64,000 nucleotides of DNA, taken from the NCBI GenBank assembly GCA_900320905.1, contig ONTZ01000024.1, positions 29,513 to 93,512 of the forward strand, in the 5' to 3' direction. The first letter of the stretch is position 1. Each line of letters opens with the position of its first letter. Made by a program: the position numbers and the translations under genes. Positions 53,429 through 60,930 of this stretch are shown here, piece by piece. The notes under the pieces were generated by a model. That model did not search any database, was not told the DNA's origin, and saw only the letters and a list, made by a program, of their open reading frames with translations. Source of the DNA: an uncultured Prevotella sp. (GTDB lineage: Bacteria > Bacteroidota > Bacteroidia > Bacteroidales > Bacteroidaceae).

Positions 53429-53916
53429 AAAAAGAAACCACAGAACAAGAGGCCTACCTGCAATTAGCAGCCATCTGTGCCCAGGCAGAGCACTGCCAAC
53501 AGGAGATGCGTGACAAGATGAAGCGCTGGGAAATGGCTCCTGAAGTCCAGGAACGAGTCATTGCCCGTCTGATCAAAGAACGCTATATCGACGACGAACG
53601 CTATGCCCGAGCCTTTGTGAAAGACAAGATACGCTACAACAAATGGGGTCGCCGGAAGGTACAGCAAGGACTCTGGATGAAACACATTGACGACGACATC
53701 CAGCAACGTGTACTTAGCGAGGTGGATGATGCAGAATACCTTGCAGTCCTAAAACCCCTACTGAAACAAAAGGCGAAGAGCATCAAGGCAGAAAACGACT
53801 ATGAACTCACTCAGAAACTCGTCCGCTTTGCCTTAGGACGGGGCTTCACCTACGATATCATCCGCCAATGCCTCGACGTGGATGATGAAATGATTGCTGA
53901 CGATGAAACCGATTAG
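53425..53916 (+). CDS. recX: Regulatory protein RecX
   Basis: A 163-residue helical protein that modulates RecA filaments. Three-helix repeats of the RecX fold are visible: C-x-A-EHCQQEMRDKMKRW, then VQERVIARLIKERYIDDERYARAFVKDKIRYNKWG with the conserved DDERYA, and GRRKVQQGLWMKHI. The length is normal (about 150-160). It starts within the prmC stop (ATGA overlap) and overlaps the start of comF, so it is translated as part of the same operon. Confidence 0.93.
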   Translation: MKKETTEQEAYLQLAAICAQAEHCQQEMRDKMKRWEMAPEVQERVIARLIKERYIDDERYARAFVKDKIRYNKWGRRKVQQGLWMKHIDDDIQQRVLSEVDDAEYLAVLKPLLKQKAKSIKAENDYELTQKLVRFALGRGFTYDIIRQCLDVDDEMIADDETD

Positions 53917-54604
53917 TTTCTGGAGTAGCCTACTCGACCTTATCTCACCTCGGACTTGCGTGGTCTGTGGGCAACGGCTCTCTGTCTCTGAGGAAACCAT
54001 CTGTAGCAAATGCAACCTCCATCTGCCTCGTACAGGTTTCCAACTGGATCCCTATGAGAACATCATGGCTAAGATTTTCTGGGGTCAGATTCCCATAGAA
54101 CGTGCAACAGCGCTCTTCTACTATGAACCCCATGCTGAGACAGCCAACATCCTCTACGAAATGAAATACAAGAACCACCCGGAGATTGGTGAGGTGATGG
54201 GACGCCTGATGGCCCGTGAACTGCAAATGAGCAATTTCTTTGAGGGTATCGACGGCATTATACCCGTTCCCCTCGCCAAAAAGCGCCAGCGCCAGCGAGG
54301 CTATAATCAGAGCCACGAACTGGCCAAGGGCATCAGTGAGATCACGGGCCTCCCTATATATAATAAGGTGGTGAGACGAACCGTCTTCGAAGGCAGCCAG
54401 ACTAGCCTGGGGCGTTGGGAGAGAAACGAAAACGTGGAACATGTCTTTGAACTGAAGGATGCCCCCACCGTTCAAGGTAAGCACCTACTCATCGTCGATG
54501 ATGTCGTCACCACAGGTGCCACCATCATTGCCTGTGCCAAAGAACTCTGTAAGGCTGGTGGTGTCCGTATCAGTGTCCTCTCCCTCGGCCATGCCAAAAA
54601 CTGA
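53903..54604 (+). CDS. comF: ComF-family phosphoribosyltransferase-like protein
   Basis: A 233-residue protein. An N-terminal zinc ribbon (CVVCGQR and CSKC) precedes a type I phosphoribosyltransferase domain with PVPLAKKRQRQRGYNQSHELA and the PRPP loop LLIVDDVVTTGATI. ComF proteins act in DNA uptake in competent bacteria, but the exact reaction is unknown. The start ATG 53903 overlaps recX by 14 bp; 53894 is an alternative. A strong terminator at 54705 ends the operon. Confidence 0.9.
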   Translation: MKPISFWSSLLDLISPRTCVVCGQRLSVSEETICSKCNLHLPRTGFQLDPYENIMAKIFWGQIPIERATALFYYEPHAETANILYEMKYKNHPEIGEVMGRLMARELQMSNFFEGIDGIIPVPLAKKRQRQRGYNQSHELAKGISEITGLPIYNKVVRRTVFEGSQTSLGRWERNENVEHVFELKDAPTVQGKHLLIVDDVVTTGATIIACAKELCKAGGVRISVLSLGHAKN

Positions 54605-54704
54605 TTAATTCTTGAGGACTTGTGTGTCAACAAAGCCATTCAGAGAATTTCAATCATCTAATAATCAAATAATTGTGTTTTCAAACTGTGTCAATTTCTC
54701 ATAG

Positions 54705-54725
54705 CCTCTTGACAAGAGGTTTTTT
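54705..54725 (+). terminator. Terminator after comF
   Basis: CCTCTT-GAC-AAGAGG, a perfect 6-bp stem with a 3-base loop, followed by six T. The promoter of the next gene begins directly after it. Confidence 0.85.
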
Positions 54726-54731
54726 GTTTTG

Positions 54732-54739
54732 TATCTTTG
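54732..54739 (+). promoter_or_regulatory. -7 box for the TonB-like gene
   Basis: TATCTTTG. It favours ATG 54768 over 54729. Confidence 0.6.
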
Positions 54740-54767
54740 CAGCAGCAAACTTAAAAACAAAACGATT

Positions 54768-55208
54768 ATGACAAGAGGAAAATCTATTTGCAAGGTGTTG
54801 GTAAGTCTTTTTATTGTGCTTGCCTGTAATGAGCCAGAAGTGATGGCGCAAACTTTTACCATTCCATATCGTCCTGATTTCGTAGATGAAGACAGAGTGT
54901 ATGATGTTGTGGATCAAATGCCTCAGTTTCCTGGTGGACATGAGAAACTAAAGGAGTTTATAGAGAAAAACAGGCGATACCCCAAATCTCTACAAGACCG
55001 AGGTATTCAGGGACGGGTGGTCGTTACTTTTGTGGTGAAAAAGACAGGTAGGATTTCACATGCAAAGGTGGCCAGAGGTGTGGATCCTGCATTAGACAGA
55101 GAAGCACTTCGTGTTGTAAGGAAAATGCCCCAATGGATTCCAGGGAAAATGGGTGGGAAGAATGTTGATGTAAAATATACGATACCTGTTGATTTCAGAC
55201 TTCATTAG
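54768..55208 (+). CDS. TonB C-terminal domain protein
   Basis: A 146-residue exported protein. An N-terminal signal sequence (LVSLFIVLAC, a possible lipobox with Cys about 19) is followed by a short linker and a TonB C-terminal domain: PQFPGGHEKLKEFIEKNRRYP, QGRVVVTFVVKKTGRI, DREALRVVRKMPQWIPGK. TonB normally links the inner membrane to outer-membrane receptors, but this protein has no proline-rich span and no clear N-terminal anchor, so it may be a stand-alone domain or a lipoprotein. It overlaps the convergent TPR/HTH gene by 14 bp at the 3' ends. Confidence 0.85.
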   Translation: MTRGKSICKVLVSLFIVLACNEPEVMAQTFTIPYRPDFVDEDRVYDVVDQMPQFPGGHEKLKEFIEKNRRYPKSLQDRGIQGRVVVTFVVKKTGRISHAKVARGVDPALDREALRVVRKMPQWIPGKMGGKNVDVKYTIPVDFRLH

Positions 55209-56088
55209 TGCGGAGGATAGCAATATCTATTTTCTTGTTGAGCCTGCTCTTTGTGCTGCGAATGGCTTGTTCCGAGCAACAGAAAGAGTGGGCTTTTTGT
55301 TTGTCATTCTTGCCAAAATACTCCATGATGCAGAAGAATGTTTCCTTAGGGGTGAGCGACGAGGAGGCTTTGCCAAGGGTATTGGCAAGGACGGAATCAA
55401 CCATCGGGAGAGTGTTGAGCACAGCCTGTTCTTCTTGTTTGCCCATCTGACTGATGTTTTGGTCGTTGATGATGGCAAAAAGCACGTCGATACCCATCTT
55501 GGTTTCACCTATTTGTAACTGCTGGTGATTTCCATCTTCCACATCTGCGGATGAGGTGGTTTCAGACAGACGCAGCAACTCATCCTTCAGTTCCTGTCTG
55601 ACAGAGGTGATACGCTGTTGGTATAGTCGGCTGAGTGATTTGGTGCGAAGGAAATACCAGAAGCCGAGGCCTCCAAGCAAGAGCAGAAGCATCAGGATGG
55701 CAAGGATGTAAGACTGTTGCTGTCGGCCCGCCTTCTTTTGTTCCACCTGCAACTGCACATCCATCACGTTCACATACACATCAGGGGAGATGCTCTGCAT
55801 CAACAATTGTAATTCCTCTTGTTTGCCTTCCCGATAATAGATGTAACAAAGCAGGGTGAGGGCACCACACTCCAGCGTGGAGTCCTGACTCAGCATAAAC
55901 GAACGGTAGGCGTAGGTCTCTGCCTTCGAAAGAGAGTCGCTGAACAACTCCTGATATGCCCACTGCTGATAGACGGCAGCACTATCCTCACCCTCTTCCG
56001 ATATGGAAAGGGTGGATGCCTTTTCGTTTGTCTGGCAGGCTGTCATCAGACAGAGTGCGCTCAATAAAATGGTTGCAAGTCGCTTCAT
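55195..56088 (-). CDS. Membrane lipoprotein with TPR-like region, TM helix and cytoplasmic HTH-like domain
   Basis: A 297-residue protein. ATG 56088 is set by the -7 box at 56096. The N-terminus has a lipobox (ALCLMTAC), then about 80 residues of helical, TPR-like sequence (AYQELFSDSLSKAETYAYRSF, LTLLCYIYYREGKQEEL). A hydrophobic helix near 125-145 (LAILMLLLLLGGLGFWYFL) is followed by a coiled segment and a C-terminal helical domain (LTPKETFFCIMEYFGKNDKQ, EQAIRSTKSRLNKK) resembling a LuxR-type helix-turn-helix. This layout suggests a membrane-bound transcription regulator. I do not know its family name or target. Confidence 0.65.
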   Translation of the reverse strand: MKRLATILLSALCLMTACQTNEKASTLSISEEGEDSAAVYQQWAYQELFSDSLSKAETYAYRSFMLSQDSTLECGALTLLCYIYYREGKQEELQLLMQSISPDVYVNVMDVQLQVEQKKAGRQQQSYILAILMLLLLLGGLGFWYFLRTKSLSRLYQQRITSVRQELKDELLRLSETTSSADVEDGNHQQLQIGETKMGIDVLFAIINDQNISQMGKQEEQAVLNTLPMVDSVLANTLGKASSSLTPKETFFCIMEYFGKNDKQKAHSFCCSEQAIRSTKSRLNKKIDIAILRTNEV

Positions 56089-56095
56089 TTGGTTG

Positions 56096-56103
56096 CAAAG
56101 ATA
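56096..56103 (-). promoter_or_regulatory. -7 box for the TPR/HTH lipoprotein gene
   Basis: Minus strand TATCTTTG, 7 bp before ATG 56088. Its upstream sequence is nearly the same as that of the symporter promoter at 47047. Confidence 0.65.
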
Positions 56104-56318
56104 CGAATAAGTGAGAAGAAAACCAAAATATATTTGAGTTTTCTCGAGTGTGAATATCTTAGGCGAAGCCAAAGATACACAGAATTTCTGAAACCTCCAA
56201 ATCAATCTTGTGTCAATAGTTGATGCGAATGAAAAATAATCAACTGATAGTCAGTTACTTGTGCATACAAAAATGTGTCAACATCCAAACCCCTATTGCA
56301 AGATGCCGGAATCTGTTT

Positions 56319-56326
56319 TATCTTTG
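56319..56326 (+). promoter_or_regulatory. -7 box of the candidate small RNA
   Basis: TATCTTTG with ATTG at 56295-56298, spacer 20 bp. No plus-strand gene follows for 1.3 kb. Confidence 0.6.
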
Positions 56327-56331
56327 CAGTG

Positions 56332-56435
56332 ACGTACTTATCAATCAGTAGTGTTAATCCGATAAGTTTGAATCTAACAAATGGAGCCGCCAAGTGGTGC
56401 GAGGGCAGTTGCAGACACTTGACGACTCTTTTTTT
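56332..56435 (+). ncRNA. Candidate intergenic small RNA with terminator hairpin
   Basis: About 104 nt. It begins at the position expected from the promoter and ends with a hairpin: arm GAGCCGCCAAGTG (56384-56396) pairs with CACTTGACGACTC (56416-56428) at 11 of 13 positions, followed by seven T (56429-56435). It lies in a 364-bp gap between two minus-strand genes (56089-56452). A 13-codon frame at 56381 lies inside the hairpin and is probably not coding. No known RNA family was recognised. Confidence 0.6.
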
Positions 56436-56452
56436 AACGTGATAAAATGGTT

Positions 56453-57538
56453 TTAGATAGTGGCGCCAGCACCGTTGCGAGGATCCTTCAGAACAGATTC
56501 CACCATACTGGAATCGAAGGCCTTATAGTTATAAGAAGGCACGAACTGCCCCCATTCACCCTGTGACAACTCCACGTCGTCTATTCCCAGACAATCCACA
56601 ACCTTAATGTTGAAATCCTTATCGCCACGCCAGTCTTTCAAAGCGTTCTGCTTTGCCTTTTCTGACGTGAAGGCACATTTCTCCACATAGATATTGGAAT
56701 AGACGCCATAACCTATGCAATAATTATAGTCATTACCGTCATAAAGGCAGTTGACCACATGTACTTTTCCAAAGCGGACACGCGGACAGCGCTCCACACA
56801 TCCCTCTCCCCACCAGCAGCAGATAAACGTACAGTTGAGGTGTCCTTCATCTAAGTCGGCTGTGTTGTTGCTGTTGCCTATCAGGTTGCAGTTACGGTGG
56901 TCACTACTTCCGCCACTGCCTCCCTCCAATGGTTCAATGAGGTAATGGAATCGCGTCCAACTGACGCAGATACTGTCAGAGCCTTCCACGATGTCGAAAT
57001 TGCCGTCGATGCCATCCTGTATGTCACAATGGTCCACCCACACGTTCTTTGCGCCAACCAGGCTGATATTATCGCTGTAGTTGGCATCTATATCATAGGC
57101 TCCTGGGCCGCACAGGGTCAGGTTGCGGATAATGACATTCCTACTGCCATTCAGCAGGAAGATACCGGCATTCTCATTGCGGTTGAGGTTACTGATGGTG
57201 GCTCCTGAGAGACCGAGAATCGTCTTGTTGGAACCTACGGAAAGCATCTTGTCGATAGAGATGTGGCCCTGCACATACACGGTTGCGGGATCGGTACCAC
57301 TCACTGCTGCTGCCAGTTGATCGGCGGTGGTTACCAAGATGATGTTCTGGCCGTTGCCACCAGTTGTGTTTTCTCCGAAGCCTATTGGCTTGAGACTGTC
57401 GTAGGTCGATGGGAGGGCGGGATCCTCTGCCGGATTATCGTCATTAGAGCAGGAAGAGAGTGAAAAAGACACAGCAAGCAGGATGCCTACAAGTAATAGA
57501 TTGTAGTGTTGATGATTGTGGTTAATAAACATACGCAT
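56453..57538 (-). CDS. Pectate lyase, polysaccharide lyase family 1, lipoprotein
   Basis: A 361-residue enzyme that cleaves polygalacturonate by beta-elimination with Ca2+. The start is ATG 57538. Signal peptide with lipobox SLSSC (Cys about 30) suggests an outer-membrane anchor. The parallel beta-helix shows PL1 motifs: KTILGLSGATISN, NVIIRNLTL, the Ca-binding/active-site region WVDHCDIQDG and DSICVSWTRF, and catalytic Arg in RVRFGKVHVVNCLYDG. It is not in the arabinan PUL but acts on the same plant polymer, pectin. Its -7 box lies at 57563. Confidence 0.9.
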   Translation of the reverse strand: MRMFINHNHQHYNLLLVGILLAVSFSLSSCSNDDNPAEDPALPSTYDSLKPIGFGENTTGGNGQNIILVTTADQLAAAVSGTDPATVYVQGHISIDKMLSVGSNKTILGLSGATISNLNRNENAGIFLLNGSRNVIIRNLTLCGPGAYDIDANYSDNISLVGAKNVWVDHCDIQDGIDGNFDIVEGSDSICVSWTRFHYLIEPLEGGSGGSSDHRNCNLIGNSNNTADLDEGHLNCTFICCWWGEGCVERCPRVRFGKVHVVNCLYDGNDYNYCIGYGVYSNIYVEKCAFTSEKAKQNALKDWRGDKDFNIKVVDCLGIDDVELSQGEWGQFVPSYNYKAFDSSMVESVLKDPRNGAGATI

Positions 57539-57562
57539 AACATTTAAATTAGTAATTAATGA

Positions 57563-57570
57563 CAAAGGTA
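57563..57570 (-). promoter_or_regulatory. -7 box for the pectate lyase gene
   Basis: Minus strand TACCTTTG, 24 bp before ATG 57538. Confidence 0.6.
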
Positions 57571-57635
57571 CAAAAAAAAAGTGGATTGAAAAAAGAAAAG
57601 TGATTAAAAAAATGTGAATACTCAGATAATTTGCT

Positions 57636-57643
57636 TATCTTTG
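57636..57643 (+). promoter_or_regulatory. -7 box for pyrE
   Basis: TATCTTTG, 21 bp before the ATG at 57665. Confidence 0.6.
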
Positions 57644-57664
57644 CACCCAAATATATAATAAGGT

Positions 57665-58297
57665 ATGAATATCAAGAATCAATTAGCCCGAAAACTGATG
57701 GACATCAAAGCCATCAAGTTGCAGCCAAACGACCCGTTTACGTGGGCCTCAGGCTGGAAGTCACCCATCTATACAGACAACCGCAAGACGCTGTCGTTCC
57801 TTGATGTGCGTTCGTTTGTAAAACTCGAACTCTGTCACGCCATTCAGGAGAATTTCCCTGAGGCAGAGGCAGTGGCAGGAGTCGCCACCGGAGCCATTGC
57901 ACAGGGTGCGTTGGTGGCAGACCAGTTGGGCTTGCCCTTCTCGTATGTCCGTCCGAAGCCGAAGGATCACGGTATGGGCAACCAGATAGAGGGTGAGATC
58001 AAGAAAGGCGCCAAGGTTGTGGTGGTAGAAGATCTGATCTCTACTGGCGGTTCGTCGCTGAAGGCCGTGGCAGCCCTGCGGGAATACGGCGTAGAGGTAG
58101 TAGGCATGGTAGCCTCGTTCACCTATGGTTTCCCTGTGGCAGAGCAGGCTTTCGAGGAGGCAGGAGTGAAACTCATTACCCTCACCGACTATGAGCATGT
58201 GGTGGAGGAAGCCGCCAAGACCGGTTATATAAAGGAAGAGGAAAAGGCCATACTCGCCGAATGGCGCAAGAGCCCCTCTACGTGGAAACAAATATGA
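57665..58297 (+). CDS. pyrE: Orotate phosphoribosyltransferase
   Basis: A 210-residue cytoplasmic enzyme converting orotate and PRPP to OMP in pyrimidine synthesis. FTWASGWKSPIYTDNRKTLS is the orotate-binding N-terminal signature, YVRPKPKDHGMGNQIEG contains the catalytic loop, and VVVVEDLISTGGSS is the PRPP-binding motif. The length is standard. It leads an apparent run pyrE, SRPBCC gene, argH with gaps of 22 and 53 bp. Confidence 0.95.
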   Translation: MNIKNQLARKLMDIKAIKLQPNDPFTWASGWKSPIYTDNRKTLSFLDVRSFVKLELCHAIQENFPEAEAVAGVATGAIAQGALVADQLGLPFSYVRPKPKDHGMGNQIEGEIKKGAKVVVVEDLISTGGSSLKAVAALREYGVEVVGMVASFTYGFPVAEQAFEEAGVKLITLTDYEHVVEEAAKTGYIKEEEKAILAEWRKSPSTWKQI

Positions 58298-58319
58298 GTT
58301 AGAAAACAAAAAAGAAAAA

Positions 58320-58751
58320 ATGGGATTATTCGGAAGTGAAAGCAAATTCGAGAGTAGCGTAAAACAGATTCCCTACCCTCAACAGGCTGTCTATCGGAAC
58401 ATCAGCGACTTGCGCAATCTGGAAAAAGTACAGGATCGCGTGCCACAAGACAAAGTCAATGATTTCAAATACGACGAGGATACCGTCAGTCTCAACGTAT
58501 CTCCTGTGGGAGAACTGAAACTCCGCATCTGCGATCGAGAGGAGCCGAAGTGTGTGAAGTTCGAGACGGTGCAGTCGCCAGTACCCTTCAACGTATGGAT
58601 CCAGGTGCTGCCCGTCGACGAGAACAACTCGAAGATGAAAGTGACGGTAAAGGCAGAACTCAACCCCTTCATCAAAGGCATGCTTGAAAAGCCCCTGCAA
58701 GACGGCGTGGAGAAGATCGCCGATGCCCTCGCACAAGTACAGTATAACTAG
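58320..58751 (+). CDS. SRPBCC-fold protein
   Basis: A 143-residue cytoplasmic protein with the polyketide cyclase/SRPBCC (START-like) pattern: an N-terminal strand after SSVKQIPYPQQAVYRNISDLRNLEKV, a central beta-sheet (DTVSLNVSPVGELKLRICDREEPKCVKFE, SKMKVTVKAELNP) and a long C-terminal helix (LQDGVEKIADALAQVQ). Such proteins bind small hydrophobic molecules; the ligand is unknown. The TAG stop is the first unit of CCTAGG locus D. Small homologues beside pyrE/argH are common in Bacteroidales, by my recollection. Confidence 0.78.
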   Translation: MGLFGSESKFESSVKQIPYPQQAVYRNISDLRNLEKVQDRVPQDKVNDFKYDEDTVSLNVSPVGELKLRICDREEPKCVKFETVQSPVPFNVWIQVLPVDENNSKMKVTVKAELNPFIKGMLEKPLQDGVEKIADALAQVQYN

Positions 58752-58782
58752 GATCTCCTAGGCAATCCTAGGCAATCCTAGG
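58747..58782. repeat. CCTAGG array, locus D (SRPBCC-argH gap, supplies stop)
   Basis: Units start at 58747 (ACTAGG), 58757, 58767 and 58777, exactly 10 bp apart, with the spacer CAAT in two of them. The SRPBCC stop TAG (58749-58751) lies in the first unit, and argH starts 22 bp after the array. Confidence 0.92.
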
Positions 58783-58804
58783 AAGTCTTAAAAACCAATA
58801 CAAC

Positions 58805-60136
58805 ATGAAACTCTGGGAAAAAAACTTTGAGATCAACAAGGAGATAGAGCGCTTCACCGTCGGACGGGACCGCGAGATGGATCTCTATCTGGCCAAGTAC
58901 GACGTATTAGGTTCTATGGCCCATATCACGATGCTCGAAAGCATCGGTCTGTTGGAAAAAGACGAACTGACACAGTTGCTGGCTGAGTTGAAGACTATCT
59001 ACCACCTGGCAGAGCGTGGCGAGTTTGTCATCGAGGACGATGTGGAGGATGTGCACTCCCAGGTGGAGATGCTCCTCACCCGCAAACTCGGCGACATGGG
59101 TAAGAAGATCCACTCTGGCCGCAGCCGCAATGATCAGGTACTTGTAGACCTCAAACTCTTTACCCGCCATGAACTCAAGGAGATTGCCGACGAGGTGAAG
59201 ATCCTCTTCGACGAACTCATCCAAAAGAGCAACCAGTACAAGGACATCCTGATGCCTGGCTACACCCACCTCCAGATAGCGATGCCCTCATCGTTCGGAC
59301 TGTGGTTCGGAGCCTATGCCGAGAGCCTCACCGATGATATGCTCTTCCTGCAGGCCGCCTATAAGATGACCAACCGCAACCCCCTCGGCTCTGCCGCCGG
59401 CTACGGTTCCTCCTTCCCCCTGAACCGCACGATGACAACGGAACTGCTCGGCTTCGACTCCATGGACTATAATGTGGTCTATGCCCAAATGGGAAGAGGC
59501 AAGATGGAGCGCAACGTAGGCTTCGCCATTGCCACCATCGCCGGTACCATCGCCAAGATGGCTTTCGATGCCTGTCTGTTCAACTCACAGAACTTCTCCT
59601 TCGTGAAACTGCCGAAGGAATGTACCACAGGCTCCTCAATCATGCCCCACAAGAAGAACCCCGACGTGTTCGAACTCATCCGTGCGAAGTGCAACAAACT
59701 CCAGTCGCTGCCCCAGCAGGTTACCCTCATCATGAACAACCTGCCCTGCGGCTACTTCCGCGACTTGCAGATCATCAAGGAAGTCTTCCTCCCTGCCTTC
59801 GGCGAACTGAAAGACTGCCTGCAAATGGCAGCCTATATCATCAACAAAATAGAAGTCAACGAACATATCCTCGACAACCCGATGTACGACCCAATGTTCT
59901 CCGTAGAGGAAGTGAACCGCCTTGCCGCAAATGGCATGCCCTTCCGCGATGCCTACAAGAAGGTGGGACTCGACATTGAGGCTGGCACATTCAAAGCCGA
60001 CAAGAATATCCACCATACCCACGAGGGCAGCATCGGCAACCTCTGCAATGACCAGATCCAAGCCCTGATGCAGCAGGCCCTCGACGGCTTCCACTTCGAA
60101 CGGATGACAGCCGCAGAGCAGGCTCTCCTGAAATGA
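58805..60136 (+). CDS. argH: Argininosuccinate lyase
   Basis: A 443-residue cytoplasmic enzyme of the fumarase/aspartase superfamily that splits argininosuccinate to arginine and fumarate. Family signature GSSIMPHKKNPD is intact; the N-terminal region FTVGRDREMDLYLAKYDVLGSMAH, the SGRSRNDQ loop and the HLQIAMPSSFGLWF helix are also typical. Slightly shorter than E. coli ArgH (457). The 5' leader includes CCTAGG locus D. A GTG/ATG-started lipoprotein gene follows 13 bp later. Confidence 0.95.
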   Translation: MKLWEKNFEINKEIERFTVGRDREMDLYLAKYDVLGSMAHITMLESIGLLEKDELTQLLAELKTIYHLAERGEFVIEDDVEDVHSQVEMLLTRKLGDMGKKIHSGRSRNDQVLVDLKLFTRHELKEIADEVKILFDELIQKSNQYKDILMPGYTHLQIAMPSSFGLWFGAYAESLTDDMLFLQAAYKMTNRNPLGSAAGYGSSFPLNRTMTTELLGFDSMDYNVVYAQMGRGKMERNVGFAIATIAGTIAKMAFDACLFNSQNFSFVKLPKECTTGSSIMPHKKNPDVFELIRAKCNKLQSLPQQVTLIMNNLPCGYFRDLQIIKEVFLPAFGELKDCLQMAAYIINKIEVNEHILDNPMYDPMFSVEEVNRLAANGMPFRDAYKKVGLDIEAGTFKADKNIHHTHEGSIGNLCNDQIQALMQQALDGFHFERMTAAEQALLK

Positions 60137-60149
60137 TCAGTGATAAGTG

Positions 60150-60740
60150 ATGAATAAGAAATATATGCTAAGGATAGGGATCAAAAGACTGTGGTATGCA
60201 ATGGCACTGCCACTACTCTTCACATTCCTTTCTTCCTGTCAGGTGGAAGATTCCATCTCCCGCAATTACCGTTGCTACTTCATCTTCGACACCTCGCTCC
60301 ATCCCCTGCCCTGTCAGTTGACGGCGATTCTCGGCAACCCCGGACACTTCTGTATGATTGAGGGTGATATGTACGGAGGTGTACGCCGTTTGAAGACCAC
60401 CCGCAACTACGACGGCAATAAAGAGGACATCCTCCTCCGCACGGAGAAGGAAAGCCAGATATCCTACGCCCTCGGTGCCAACAACTGCATCATCATCGGC
60501 ACCAGCAGTTACGAGAACCGCCTGATAGCCTACGACGGACAGTGCCCCAACTGCCTGAAAGAGCATAACGACACGAACTATCCCCTCACCTGGCAGAAAA
60601 GCGGACTGCAACTCCACTGCGCCAAGTGCGGACGCTCCTACGATGTCAACAACGGAGTCATCACCAGCGGCGATGCAGGCATCCAACTCTCTGCCTACAT
60701 GGCAGCCTTCGACGGCATCCTCCTCCGCGCCTGGAACTGA
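60150..60740 (+). CDS. Rieske-like/zinc-ribbon lipoprotein
   Basis: A 196-residue exported protein. I chose ATG 60150; a GTG at 60147 is in frame. The N-terminus is positively charged, then hydrophobic, ending FTFLSSC (lipobox, Cys about 30). The C-terminal half contains CPNC and, 29 residues on, CAKCGRSYDVNNGV, arranged like a Rieske-type domain but with cysteines in place of the two histidines, so it could hold zinc or another metal rather than a 2Fe-2S Rieske cluster. No function is known to me. It is probably in the argH transcript. Confidence 0.65.
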   Translation: MNKKYMLRIGIKRLWYAMALPLLFTFLSSCQVEDSISRNYRCYFIFDTSLHPLPCQLTAILGNPGHFCMIEGDMYGGVRRLKTTRNYDGNKEDILLRTEKESQISYALGANNCIIIGTSSYENRLIAYDGQCPNCLKEHNDTNYPLTWQKSGLQLHCAKCGRSYDVNNGVITSGDAGIQLSAYMAAFDGILLRAWN

Positions 60741-60799
60741 AATAGCACTTAATATCCTAAATAATTGATAAAAAGTTTGGCGGTTTCGCGAAATAGCCG

Positions 60800-60807
60800 T
60801 ACCTTTG
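60800..60807 (+). promoter_or_regulatory. Promoter of tRNA-Leu
   Basis: -7 TACCTTTG with -33 TTTG at 60776-60779, spacer 20 bp: exact consensus. Confidence 0.8.
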
Positions 60808-60825
60808 CATCCGCAAAACCCCATC

Positions 60826-60911
60826 GCCGCAATGGTGGAATTGGTAGACACGAGGGACTTAAAATCCCTTGACCCGAAAAGGTCGTGCGGGTTCGAGTCC
60901 CGCTCGCGGCA
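60826..60911 (+). tRNA. tRNA-Leu (anticodon UAA)
   Basis: 86 nt, class II. The acceptor GCCGCAA pairs with TCGCGGC except at one position, the anticodon stem AGGGA/TCCCT encloses CTTAAAA (anticodon TAA), there is a long variable arm, and the T-arm is GCGGG-TTCGAGT-CCCGC. The 3' CCA is not encoded. Confidence 0.95.
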
Positions 60912-60930
60912 CAATAAATCCCTAATTTTT

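Noticed and set aside
56381-56422. 13-codon frame inside the small RNA candidate
   Set aside because: It lies in the terminator hairpin and has no ribosome binding site; coding use is unlikely.
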